Shown piece after piece: positions 12,575 to 27,112 of a DNA stretch of 39,270 bases (position 1 is its first letter; each line of letters begins with the position of its first letter). The DNA is from Perkinsus chesapeaki. Its lineage: Eukaryota; Perkinsozoa; Perkinsida; Perkinsidae. Under the pieces are notes generated by a model, which was not told the origin of the DNA, did no database searches, and saw only the letters and a program-made list of their open reading frames with translations. The translations under genes were made by a program, and so were the position numbers. The DNA lies in assembly GCA_013115145.1 (NCBI GenBank), contig JAAPAO010000327.1, forward strand, positions 1 through 39,270, in the 5' to 3' direction.

Positions 12575-14396
12575 CTAACCATTAGTAATACGGCTCACAT
12601 CAATACCCATCAACTCAGTATCCATTGCTAGCTCATATATGATGTTACTACATCGATCAATAACCTACATAAAAGGATACCTTACAGACTAACAGACAGC
12701 ATACATAAGGCTTACACTAACTTAAAATGTAGTAAAGTTACAGCATGGATTATATTCTACACAATACTTGTCCCATCGTGCTGCCCGATGGCTGTTCAGA
12801 GTATCAAAAACTAGCATTCTATATATGAAGGAAAATATGCCGAGAAAATGCCAATAAACAAGTCAGCCTGGTCAACAGTGAAGTGTACTTATCAAAATGA
12901 ATACAAAATCAGATTCGGAAACCTTCCATATAAGCTCCAAAGCCTTCCCCATATACTACCCCATTAACTGAGATCTGGTCTATCCCAGACATCTCATGTT
13001 GCTGCTGCGATTGCCAATACCGTAAATTCGGTAGGATGATACGGTCTCGAAGGGCCAGACGTACCATAGGAGAAGCATCTTGGACTAGAGGCGACAAACA
13101 CCCTTTATAAAAGCTAAAATGTAATGATTAGTTGTTAGGTATACGGATTGGGAATAGTAATAATACAATAGATCTGCAGGGCCATTCCATGGATGACGTA
13201 AAGGAGGTGGCTTTGAATATACTAATTTACGCATACCAAGATGTGCTACCTGAATAACACTTCAACAATTCTGAATATACTATATTATATTTCCGTTAGT
13301 GACGTATCACTGCTGGATTGGTTTACTAGCGCGGCGTTTGGTATGTTAATATTCCTCGATGTCATCACTGACAGCAATGACTCTTACCAAGATTGTATTA
13401 TAATCTATAGCAGTAATATTAAACTCCGGTATTTATCGAATAACCGTTACATCAGCCAAGCCACACGAATACCGCTCTATAATCGATGATGATGAAAGTA
13501 AACATAGCTCTGCCAAGCATCCCCTTTACTCTACGCGATCGGCAATAGTACAAGAGTCCCCATAAGTACCCTTTATATTACCGATGGCTTTGATACATCC
13601 AATATACGGGCTATACATATAACAGCTTCCCTTCTAACCCTATCATCAAGATGACATAATCCATACCTATAATCCTCATCAGCAATACTCCTACTACTAC
13701 TACTATCGAAATGTCATATTACCGTGCTATCCTAGCAACAACATCCTCATAAACATCTCTAGCTAGTACGATACTTGGCTGTAATCTAGCCTCACATTCC
13801 CCGCCTGCCAGATGCCTCCAGCCCTCTGGGAACTGACTTTCGGGCATACCAGGAGCTCGACCTAGCTCCAAAGCGATATCGCACATCTTCCTCAATCTAG
13901 ATCCGAATACCTATCAAGTAAACTGTTGCTTTAAAGATAATATACCCTACTGATGGGTCCTCATGAACTCCTGTACATTTCGATAGGACCTCTGCATTAC
14001 TCACATATGCCTCAACCAACGCTGGAAGGCCTCCGCCGCCTCCGCCATCGCCGCCGGTGGCCTGCCCTCCCATTAGCCTATTAGCCACTCTTTTTGTATA
14101 ATCCCCTTTTATAAACATTAAACTCAACTGAGCATAAGATAGGGTGAATGAAACCGGTAAATGGGTAATCAAGTACTGGCCATCATAATCATCTTCAACA
14201 ATACCTTACCCTTATATATCACATCCTCAACAACAAGACGAGCCTCTAGAAGGGTTAGACAGTATTAGGAGAAAAAGAACAGACCAGAATAGTTATATTG
14301 TATGTAACAATAATAGCAACCGTATTCATCCAACACTTCTTAAATAATTATACATTACAACAACACCACCACCCATATAACCTGCTTGACCACCAT
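12575..14396 (-). CDS. HEAT-repeat-like protein, identity unknown
   Basis: Several exons read as one helical protein. They include EARLVVEDVIYKGK, YLITHLPVSFTLSYAQLS, a poly-Gly run of about six, LPALVEAYVSNAEVLSKC, FGSRLRKMCDIALELGR, a segment LDDRVRREAVICIARILDVS, another ASPMVRLALRDRIILPNL, and an end DRCSNIIYELAMDTELMG followed by TAG at 12575-12577. Paired amphipathic helices with DxxVRxxA signatures fit HEAT repeats, as in cohesin, condensin or other large scaffold regulators. A PDS5-like role is only a guess. The proposed start (ATG at 14396) and the small first exons are weak. The exons between 13860 and 13110 are only partly resolved. The gene lies 40 nt after the kinase stop upstream of it and ends 73 nt before the EH-gene start. 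Confidence 0.45.
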
Positions 14397-14435
14397 CCTA
14401 TCTAATAACATCTTAAAGGCGGCTGCTGCTGCTGC

Positions 14436-16118
<1,683 letters not shown>

Positions 16119-16815
16119 TAATAGCTTCTTAATGAAAATTTTATCTCAAATCTGATCATAAAATTCCCGCCTTTACTAATTCAAACCCCTGCCTCCCACT
16201 GCCTCCCAATTAATCTCATAACTAAATCGCCTTTGCCGTTCCGGATCCACTACACCTCCAACACTGTCTAGTCGGTTAGCATTCGATGCCTAGCTACACG
16301 AATTCAATTCCAAACACCTAAGCTCTTGTGAGCAGTGAGTCGGAGCATTTACGTTAGCGCTCGCCCGAAAATAAATTGGTGCCATTGAGTGGTGCCTCAA
16401 ACAAGTGTTTCGTGGCATTCGTGAACGTTAAGCTACGCTGGGATAAGTAGCTGTTATAAATTTGTTGTTCTGATTATATTGATAGTTGAGTAAATGCCTA
16501 CACTAATATGCTCTAGTCCCCTTGAGCCTACTCTCCTCTACAGTATACCGCGTTACAAGCCATCGGGATGCTACTTAGATCTGGGACGAGACTATATAAT
16601 CGTCAACAACCTCATCGTCCCGCTTTATTTGATAGTACATGTTCTACTATCCAGCAAAGGCTAAAATCGTGATGCACGGTAGATGTCGCGTACAAACATC
16701 ATAAAAATGTGATAGACTAGACCAATATACCTTTCCCATCACAGTTGGGAGGAAGAGCTATATAGGATCTCAAACCTCGGTCCAACTGCAAACTCTTAGA
16801 AGCAACATAGTGGGA
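16119..16815. other. Intergenic region between kinase copy 1 and the HORMA gene
   Basis: Both flanking genes run leftward, so this should hold the kinase copy 1 promoter and the HORMA gene 3' end. A 56-codon plus-strand frame (16494-16664, beginning MPTLICSSPLEP and hydrophobic near its end) is present, but nothing supports it as a gene. I see no RNA gene. Confidence 0.4.
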
Positions 16816-17936
16816 TTAGAAACGACCATCTACATATGAAGTTAAAATAACATCTTCAATTATAGGAATCCCCATGAAATTTTCATCTTGTCTATCTCTT
16901 TCTGGGCGCGATAAGGCTACGCTCGTCAGCGGTGCCCTGTCATGAAGTGAGGAACATCATCTAAAGTGCAATACCTTCTCAGTTCGTCATCGTTTTCCAT
17001 TCTAACTTGTGAATCTTTCGTCATATCAGTTGCTACTGCCCATGAAGTTGGTACCTTCAGTGCTCTATCTTGTACACGCTCCCCTCGCCTCGATCCTGCT
17101 GCGTAAACTTTACGAAACAGAATTAGTATACCACGTCACCTTTAGGCAGTCTGACCGGCTTGCTTTCGAATAAGAGTTTCCATTTATGTCCACTAGTCCC
17201 ACTACACCGTCTAGGGCACTGATTCTCTATCGCCAGCAAGAACTCTCGTATTGGCCTGCCGAGTTTTGGAATGCTCCAGAATATCGGGTCCTACTCGCTC
17301 AAGATATACCGGGCGTCGAACACTGTAGCATTCCTTCCATGCTTATCAACTGTCCTGTCAGCGATCACTTTACATATATCCGATGGTAGCTCCAAGACAT
17401 ACCTTCTACAATAATACAATGGGTGATAGAGACCTAGCTTGGCATACCTTGACGGTGCATCCGCACCACAGGTATGACTATCGCCATCATCATTCTCATA
17501 GACCAGCAAAATAAGTGACTTCACTCGATTGAGTACAATTGCCTCATGCAGCCCTCTACATGCCAAATGGACCTGCGCTCCTCAAATACTACATCTAATG
17601 CGCCATTTATCGTAAGCCACTTATACAGCCGGTTTTTCATGTAGGAAAAATTTAACCGACCTACCCTTCATCGCACAGACCCTCACCCTCCTCACTACAT
17701 AATCCAACAATGAGCTGCATCCGGAAGTCCAAGCTTTAAAACATCCAATTCCTCCTCCCATATCAAACAGCGTTTTCTCTTTAAACACGTGCCTGACATA
17801 TTTCTCCATTTAATAAGGTGCCTGACATGTCTCACCTAGGGTAGCATTCTGACACTAACAATACAGTGTAAATCCAGGCTTCCATACCCGACACAATGTC
17901 CCTTGCAATGGCCTCTCGCAGCCTTCTATTATCCAT
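16816..17936 (-). CDS. HORMA-domain protein, REV7/MAD2L2-like
   Basis: I rebuilt seven exons: 17936-17836, 17792-17687, 17572-17448, 17402-17310, 17255-17140, 17095-16975 and 16936-16816. They total 783 nt and code for 260 residues. The N-terminal helix and loop MEAWIYTVLLVSECYPRHVF followed by KEKTLF fits the HORMA signature of a long helix ending LYxRxxYPxxxF. Next, SSLLDYVVRR, LHEAIVLNRVKSLILLVYEN and RYVLELPSDI match the second helix and strand pair. IREFLLAIENQCPRR and HKWKLLFESKP match the third helix and strand. IPIIEDVILTSYVDG resembles the closing seat-belt segment. REV7 works in translesion synthesis (DNA polymerase zeta) and break repair; MAD2 and HORMAD relatives work in checkpoints and meiosis. 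REV7 is my preference because of the YPxxxF context. Length is somewhat above the usual 210 or so. Support is from pattern only. Confidence 0.55.
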
Positions 17937-18353
17937 CGGAAAGGAAGGTCTATCGACTTTATAGAAATCCTATCGACACCAAGCATTAGTGAGTTCCCTC
18001 CACTTCAAAAGTGCGGAGCAAAGTTTCTTCATAGTGCGAGCCATCGTATCTTTACGCATGCACGCATTACATTGTAGCCTCGAAAGATTCTCGTTGAAGG
18101 TCAATAAGAAACACTATTTAAGCAACCCACTGACTTCCGAACTAGCAGCTCCTCTCAGTGATGAAAGCTAGTAGCGCATGCCCATTTTGAAGGGGATGCT
18201 ACTTCAACGTTACTTGAAATATATACTCGGACTACGACATTACATGGAGTGATACGTACTTAACCAAACAGACCTCAGTGCGGCGTAAAAGATAGTTATA
18301 TGAGATATTTAGTAACCCCTTGAAGCTTGAAGGCGTATACAAAAGGAAAATGG
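17937..18353. other. Intergenic region between the HORMA gene and kinase copy 2
   Basis: 417 nt. It should hold the HORMA promoter and the kinase copy 2 3' end. A 60-codon plus-strand frame at 17989-18171 has no ATG start and no recognisable motif. I see no RNA gene or strong palindrome. Confidence 0.4.
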
Positions 18354-20412
<2,059 letters not shown>

Positions 20413-20454
20413 ATTTGTCGGAATAAAATCTCCCAGTGAGTGTAATATTTAATA
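20413..20454. promoter_or_regulatory. 42-nt divergent gap between kinase copy 2 and the MBOAT gene
   Basis: The proposed ATGs at 20412 (minus) and 20455 (plus) are only 42 nt apart. If both starts are right, one very short region must serve both directions, or the promoters lie inside the opposite gene. A downstream start for kinase copy 2 would relax this. Confidence 0.3.
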
Positions 20455-23191
20455 ATGTCAAGACCAACCAGCAAGGGCAGTCGAGACCCTCCATTAGTAT
20501 GGTCAAAGACTGAGTTAACTATATATATAATATATCTTACAATAGCACTATTATATGCTATGGATAGTGTTAGAAGGCTTGGTGATGCCTTATTAGCTCA
20601 AGGACGGTTAAAGCCGTTATATAAAGGTAAGGATAACTGATACTAGCATATCTTACTATTTAATCAGGATCATTGCCTTCTACTAATAGAAAAGCTGATT
20701 GGTCTGATCATCAATGGAACTCATTTCGATATAACCTTCCCATACTTATAGTATTCGCTTGCTTTCATACTACTCTATCACGGTAAGTAAATGTCATTTA
20801 TCAACTATTATATAGTTATTAGGTTAATACGGCATTATACCAGCCCCAAAGGATACGCTATATTCCAGTTGGTTGTTGGAATTGGATATGCGTTATACCT
20901 TCATCGGGCATACAGTATCTTCCTTTTGACCGCCTTGTTAATGAATAAATTTCTGATAGAGAGTATGTTACGGAAAGGGAAGAATACAGTGGAGTTTAAA
21001 TGGGTAGTACTGGGTTATGGACCCTCAGGGCTGTTAAAGACGCTACCGTCACTACTGCGGAGGAACTCAACTCGCAATTAGCCCCCCCCCCTACTGTACG
21101 ATGCACATAGTCATATCACTCTCCTGGAGGGTTATGTGTCAGTCACAGTAATCACCAATTGCCACTTATAAGGATCTGTTAGGGGTTGTGTGTCATTAGA
21201 TGTATTCGGCAAAGGTAGGGGTCCTTATTGTTTCCCACGTAGCCTACTATAGTTCTACACGGTGAGGTAAGGGCAATCACATAAGCATTTAGTGAAGGAT
21301 TTTAACCATACGATAGGGCGCTAGGTTGGTATCTCGTCACTAGTAGCCATTAGCGTTAGTCATCTCCATAGTAGAAGGTAATGTTTACCCCTCAGGTCCC
21401 TGCTGTTATGTGGTTGGTTAATATGACATTCCTTATCGCTGTGCGATATTATGACGGCTTTCGATTCGGAGCCATCGCATCCTGGCTTTCATTCCTAGAC
21501 GAGTAAGTTGACCTATAAGGAATCTTAGCTCACTTTAAGTGTAGTTGGGGCCAATCTCAACGTTGGCAAATAATGTATAATATGGTTATGTTGCGTATGA
21601 TATCATATTCAATGGACTACTACTGGGCAGTACGAGATCATCCATCACCACAGTCTCCAAGAGGGGTTGAAATGAAGGACTTAGAATCTGATGAAGAGGA
21701 GGAGGAGGATACAGGAAAGGTACTGGTTGGGTTGGTAGTGTTAGTATTGGATGGTAGTATTAGGTTTATAAGCCTGATATACCACAAGGTGGGGATTATA
21801 AGACTAGAGTAAGGACCAATCTACCAATAAGATATTATCATTCAACACCATTGTATTTGGTAATGTATACAACAATAATCTACACCTCTCATCCATATAC
21901 CCCCATCAGGCTTATCTGTTATATGCTCCTTTATATATAGCTGGTCCTATTATAACATTTAATGCTTTCGTCACCTATGTGTATCAGCCACAAACTACAT
22001 ACTCACCAAAGAAGGTAATAGGACTATTAATGCACCCTTCTCCCGATGATAGTGTTGATTAGATTACCATATATGCTATAAGATGGGTTTTATGTTTGAT
22101 GTTGATGTCTCTCTATCAACACTTCTGTTGGGCTAATATAATAGCCAAAGGATCCGATAGTGCACAGGTGAGCCGCGAATCACACTTATCGATTTTGTAG
22201 ATGATTATTATTATATCAGAACCTTGCTACCATTTCCGGCCCAAATCTCATATTCGTATCCCTATTCGTAAGTCCCTCTCCCACTCTATGGGAATGTACT
22301 GTATAATATTTCAGTCCTTGTTTTTCATATGGTTGAAGTTTGTGATTATATGGCGATTCTTCCGTCTATGGGCACTATGTGATGGAGTAGAGACACCAGA
22401 GAATATGACAAGATGTGTATTTAATAACTACAGTAGGCCGCCCCCACTCTTGACATGTGCCCACTCCTCTTTACACACCTATTTCTAGGTTGTACGCAGT
22501 TTTGGAGATCCTGGCATAGGTCATATAACCAATGGCTTATAAGGTATATATACATACCTCTAGGAGGCACTAAATATAAGTTTCTTAATGTAGCATCTTT
22601 ACCCGCCGCTTTCACTGGTAAATGTTATTATTTCTACTATCTGCAGATATGGGTTATATTTACCTTTGTTGCTGTATGGCATGAATTACAGTTTCAAATG
22701 CTCCAATGGGCCTGGGTTGTATGTGCTATGATGATACCAGAAATAATAGTGTCCCTTACTATACAAAAACAAGACTGGGCAATACCTCTGAGGCGATCTC
22801 CATGGTAATAACATTTGGCATCAATCTGACCTTAGGAGTATCTTAGGTATAAGTATCTTTGTGCCCTTGGTGCTGCCTTTAATATTCTATTATTAATGTC
22901 AGCTAATCTAATAGGATTCTCCTACGGTCCTAATGGGCTTCATATAGTAACCAGTAATAAGCTACTGTTATATTATAACTGTTAACCTCCTCCTTACTTC
23001 CCTCAGACTCTATCAAGCATGGATTCAGTTGGGGTCCAGCTATTGCCTTATTTTTAGCATTCGTATGTGCAGCTCATGTTATGTTATATGTACGTCAACA
23101 AGAGGCCATTAAAAGAGAAGAGTCTTCAATAAAGCAGCCTCCTCCTCAAGTGAGCATGAGGTCTACCACTCGTACTGCTGCTGCTGAATAA
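20455..23191 (+). CDS. MBOAT-family O-acyltransferase, GUP1/HHAT-like
   Basis: Start ATG at 20455, stop TAA at 23189-23191; multi-exon. The N-terminal cytosolic piece is followed by a membrane helix ([15 protein letters not shown]). The segment [20 protein letters not shown] matches the GUP1/HHAT N-terminal signature. More hydrophobic helices follow, with an acidic loop ([13 protein letters not shown]). The MBOAT core has [20 protein letters not shown] then PLGGTKYKF, and the presumed catalytic histidine in [11 protein letters not shown] last pair of helices and a basic tail ending TRTAAAE finish it. GUP1-type enzymes remodel GPI-anchor lipids in the ER; HHAT palmitoylates secreted proteins. 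No secreted substrate gene is nearby. One intron of about 300 nt (21080-21380) is large for this window and begins near a C homopolymer. Confidence 0.78.
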
Positions 23192-23332
23192 ATGACTTAA
23201 GTACAGTAATCGTCATTGTAGCAGTATGTCTAGTAAACTGTAGTATCTTAACTCATTTTATACAATTAGAGTTCCTTTACATACCTTATTATCTTGTGTT
23301 ACTCAACACCCTCAACTACCGTAATGAAACTA

Positions 23333-25018
23333 TCATAACTTCGCTCCGCTAACATTTGCCATGATCTCAGAATATTTAGATATCCACATCTCTAAGATGT
23401 TATTATGTTTAGCAGTTGGATGGGTAAACAATGGCGCATTAGTCTGCTTTGATAACTCAACTCCTTGGTAGTAAGGTACCTACATAAACCTCGTATTGAG
23501 CTAATCCACAGTAGCTCATATATGTTGCTGCCCCAATTGAGCAGCAGCCCTAAGGTATCCTCCTAAGGATACCTGACTGTTGACTATTTTATATGTATAA
23601 TGTATGAGACTTCGAGTAAACTTGCCATCGTATGTGATATTAAAGACTTACTATCTCATCCTGCTCCCCATGTACTAGGATTACATCAACCTTGGCATAC
23701 TTGAGATTAACTATATTATCAATAGAAGACCATTCGTGGCTCTAAGGACTGTATTCCTATTAGACTACTCCAGCGACAGTACCGCTAACATTTTCCCAAT
23801 AGAGAGGGGTACACCAGCTATCGACCGTATCATAGCTGCCAGCGATACGAATGTTGCTGACGTTACCACTGATCTAACCTTAGCAGTGCTCTGAGAGGGA
23901 TAACTCAAACAAATTGCCAGTCGGCTTACTTCCAATCTTATCCGTTCATTTGCCAACCTAAGGGCTACCGCTCCTCCTAATGAGTGACCTAGTATGTTCA
24001 CTGTTTCGTATCTGATCCATAAGACTATACCAGACATTACAGCCGAGCAAATGTTATCACTGATGGCTGGCTTCTTTATTTAGTAGTGTCTCTAATGCTG
24101 TATTGACTATTGTATTAATTGTGTCTGGAGTGGGCAATGGTCCGTCAGATTCACCATACCCTGGATAATCCACTAGGAGGAAAGTCGCCCTCTGATGGAA
24201 TGAACAAACCATATCATGCTGCCATCAATGTGGGTTAATTTTTACCGAAATTACAATACGGTAATGCATCCTCATCCTCCTTCTCATTTCCCCACTACCC
24301 TACATCAAGTGTCCCTGTTGTATCCCTCCTTCTCATTTCCCCACTACANNNNNNNNNNNNNNNNNNNNNNNNNNNNNNNNNNNNNNNNNNNNNNNNNNNN
24401 NNNNNNNNNNNNNNNNNNNNNNNNNNNNNNNNNNNNNNNNNNNNNNCAAGTGTCCCTGTTGTATCCCTCCTTCTCATTTCCCCACTACCCTACATCAAGT
24501 GTCCCTGTTGTATCCCTCCTCCTTATCCCTTCCACAAAGGTTAGCCAATCCTTAGCCAGCATAGCATTCCCACCGAGTAATAGCCAAAGTGTTCGACGTG
24601 TTGGTCTATTAGTAACAGGTGGGACTACAAAGGCTACCTAACGGCACATTGTAACCAATATTTAATAACCATCTTTACTTGATTATATTGTTGGCCTTGT
24701 ATTGCTACAAAATAAGGTAACTCTTGTACTGGACCAAATCTAGCTGTTATCATCTTATAGTAACTAAAAGGGTAATGAAAAGTACCTTATGGCAAGTTTA
24801 AAGGTTACTCAGCTTCATCAGTGTATCGTCGACGGTAGTATAGTACTTTTGGTACTAGTTGTCTTATTATTACTATAGTACTGATACTAACCAAGCCACC
24901 TATAGGGAATACTAATGTTGATGAGCTAAGATTGAGTGTTACTCCATATGAGGAACTTCTTCCATCCTCCTCCTCTTGTGTTGTTATTCATCAACGATAT
25001 CCTCTTAAACCAGTCCAT
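23333..25018 (-). CDS. Membrane-anchored alpha/beta hydrolase
   Basis: Start ATG at 25018 (MDWFKRISLMNNN), then a hydrophobic anchor (GGLVSISTIVIIRQLVPKVL) and a basic stretch YYRRRYTDE. The catalytic fold has FGPVQELPYFVAIQGQQYNQ, the oxyanion strand RTLWLLLGGNAMLAKDWLTF, FLLVDYPGYGESDGPLPTP, the nucleophile elbow NILGHSLGGAVALRLANE, the acid loop VILVHGEQDE, and a catalytic histidine in HPTAKHNNIL. The end is SGAKL before TGA at 23333-23335. Ser-Asp/Glu-His catalytic candidates are all present, so an active lipase, esterase or thioesterase is likely; the substrate is unknown. One intron contains the 49-bp minisatellite and an N gap. The gene is convergent with the MBOAT gene (141-nt gap) and divergent from the RRM-like gene. 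Confidence 0.75.
24275..24522. repeat. 49-bp minisatellite spanning a splice junction, with assembly gap
   Basis: Direct repeats of a 49-bp unit (minus-strand unit contains GGGATACAACAGGGACACTT then GATGTAGGG) flank a run of 98 N at 24349-24446. The first unit on the coding strand overlaps the 3' end of the hydrolase exon. Each later unit repeats the candidate 5' splice site GAT|GTAGGG. The true copy number is unknown because of the gap. Confidence 0.85.
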
Positions 25019-25198
25019 ATCCTCACCAATTGACCGATAGTTCTTCAATTGTGCGCTGTTGGTATTAATTAGCGGCGGAGCGATGCAGCAGTATTGAAGC
25101 GTCTTTAGCGGGCGGCGGCGGGGAGTGTGTGGTTTTAAAGGGGTGTAAGGTTTGTGTAATACATTTAGGCTTATTCTATATAGTTTAACTGTGAATGG
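25019..25198. promoter_or_regulatory. Divergent promoter region, hydrolase / RRM-like gene
   Basis: 180 nt between opposed ATGs (25018 minus, 25199 plus). It contains a GGCGGCGGCGGG stretch near 25110-25121 and an AT-rich part just before the plus-strand start. An out-of-frame ATG at 25195 precedes the plus-strand start by 4 nt. Probably a shared promoter region. Confidence 0.4.
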
Positions 25199-26386
25199 AT
25201 GAACCCTCAAATTTCAACTACTGAGGACGATCAACTTTTTCTTAAGGAGATGCCGCAGATGATGACTGGTGGTGGTAAGAAAGGTGATGGTGGAATATCC
25301 ACCGATGGTCCCCTTCCACCACCATCATCTTCCTCTGGTGGTGGTGATAATATGTTATTAAGTGATATATTGGATACTCTACAACGTTCCGAAAGGCTAT
25401 TAAAATCGGTACGTGATGAGAACTCTGAGCTACGGGTACAGCTTGGGGTACTTGAACAACAGTTGGATAGAACAAGGGAGAATCTCAGAGATCTTACCGC
25501 TCGGAAAATACTGTTACAACAACAACAACAACAACAACCTCAACCACAATCAACACATAACCACACTCACCAAGAGGAAGAAGACTCCAGTGATGATAAT
25601 GATGATGATGAGGAGGAGTTTTGCCGTTGTACTACAGCCGGTAGCGGTAACTATGCTCCTACTGTTGGTGCTAGTGAGGATGAGTTTATTATGGCTGCTA
25701 ATAGGTTATCATCACCGGATAATATATCAGCTTATCCATGGTCTAAGACTCCCACTAATGATGCTGCTCTTGACAGTAGTAGTTTGCCTACTATTAAGAA
25801 TAGGGATGATAATGAGGAGGTTGATGCTGATGCTGCTGGTGATAAGGCTGATGAGAGTGGTCCCTGGCCTCTATGGCGCATTCTGGATATGTTATCATGT
25901 ATTCCTGATGAACAGGTTATATGTGTTAAAAAGATTCAGCTCATTAAGGGTGATGTCCCTACTGCACTTGCTAAGTATTTCTCTTCTTATGGTAATGTTA
26001 TGACTATACTATTACTTCAACGTAAGACTAGATCTCATACATCTACCTTACCACCTAATATGGGCTTTGTGGTTATGTCTGACCCTACTGCAGTTAAAAC
26101 TATCCTTCAAACTCCACACCATAATATCTCAGGGAGTGTATGTGAGACAACTTCCTTTGAGAATAAACGCAAGATGGTGGACCATCATAACAACAACAAT
26201 ACAATGTCTAGTAATAATGTTAATATGCCAAGACATTCAGTCTGTTCTGCCCCGCCTTCTTCACCAGTATTTACTGCTAATCATGCACTATCATCATCAC
26301 CATCGAGATCATACTCTTCTCTATCATGGTCTAATAAGAGTAATATTAATAATAACTCTATACTACATCCCCATAATTGGGAATGA
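25199..26386 (+). CDS. Single-exon protein with coiled coil and C-terminal RRM-like domain
   Basis: 395 residues without an intron, unusual among its neighbours. A Gly/Pro/Ser-rich start leads to a coiled coil (about residues 55-105: DILDTLQRSERLLKSVRDEN, ELRVQLGVLEQQLDRTR), a poly-Gln run and an acidic Asp/Glu run. At about residues 225-320 lies WPLWRILDMLSCIP, then VICVKKIQLIKGD, ALAKYFSSYGNVMTILLL and NMGFVVMSDPTAVKTILQ. That order fits RNP2, helix 1/strand 2 and RNP1 of an RRM, with a degenerate RNP1. The tail is Asn/Ser-rich. It is likely RNA-binding, perhaps assembling through the coiled coil. No enzyme domain is seen. The start is the ATG at 25199; a 9-codon frame starts 4 nt upstream in another frame. 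Confidence 0.7.
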   Translation: MNPQISTTEDDQLFLKEMPQMMTGGGKKGDGGISTDGPLPPPSSSSGGGDNMLLSDILDTLQRSERLLKSVRDENSELRVQLGVLEQQLDRTRENLRDLTARKILLQQQQQQQPQPQSTHNHTHQEEEDSSDDNDDDEEEFCRCTTAGSGNYAPTVGASEDEFIMAANRLSSPDNISAYPWSKTPTNDAALDSSSLPTIKNRDDNEEVDADAAGDKADESGPWPLWRILDMLSCIPDEQVICVKKIQLIKGDVPTALAKYFSSYGNVMTILLLQRKTRSHTSTLPPNMGFVVMSDPTAVKTILQTPHHNISGSVCETTSFENKRKMVDHHNNNNTMSSNNVNMPRHSVCSAPPSSPVFTANHALSSSPSRSYSSLSWSNKSNINNNSILHPHNWE

Positions 26387-27112
26387 TAATAATAATCATC
26401 ATAGTTTTTCTCGATTTTACACCGGCCTCCTCCTCCTGGTTGTAGTTGTGGTGGATTTACAATTGTATTTTCATTTTTTGACGTGTCTTTCTGCTGCTAC
26501 TACTATTGCTGCCGGTGGTGGTGGTTGTGGTTGCGGTAATCTGTGTTCTATCCTATCTGTCATCTCCTCTTTGTATTAATATTCTAGACTCGTAGGTAAT
26601 ATCATTACCATTATATTTTCTACAATCGGTGCTGCCAATAGTGGGCAACATTAACAACAGCCAACAGCATCAGTAGCCGGAGGATGATGATGCGTTGGTA
26701 ATTCACTTGTATATTATGTATGTAAGCCTTAAAGGCTTTAATAGTATATAAGTGTAGTGTTACTTTCTATTTGTTGTCCATTGATAATGTGCTGCTGATG
26801 ATCAACACCCTAAATCCTCCTTTCCTGTAGTCTTATTAATATATTGTGTTATATAACTCAATTACCACCATCACACTGGTCCCCAGTTAACACTGGGTAA
26901 AGGAATATTCACAAATGGTAATGCTAATAGCAGGAGGAGAAGGAGAACCAGCAGCTACAATTCTTAACAGCAATTGTATCATTTTAAACTAGTACAACAC
27001 CACCATGACCATAACCACGGCCGCCAATTCTACTCGTCAGTACCAATACTGAACACTTCTTTTGTATTGCCGAGGGTACTTATCCTAATAACAACACTCA
27101 TATATTCCCTGA
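26387..27112. other. Gene-free stretch after the RRM-like gene
   Basis: 726 nt between convergent genes, so it should be the two 3' ends. It has GGT-rich simple sequence near 26510-26535 and a plus-strand open frame reaching 26579 that is a shadow of the RRM-like gene. I see no further gene. Confidence 0.45.

Noticed and set aside
17186-17389. 67-codon plus-strand frame
   Set aside because: It is antisense to the HORMA exons and the minus-strand reading matches a known family plan.
24275-24522. CRISPR-like direct repeats
   Set aside because: The units are contiguous copies without unique spacers, in a eukaryotic intron. It is a minisatellite.
26067-26579. 170-codon plus-strand frame after 26067
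   Set aside because: It overlaps the RRM-like gene in another frame and is made of Leu/Ile/His runs, typical of a shadow frame.
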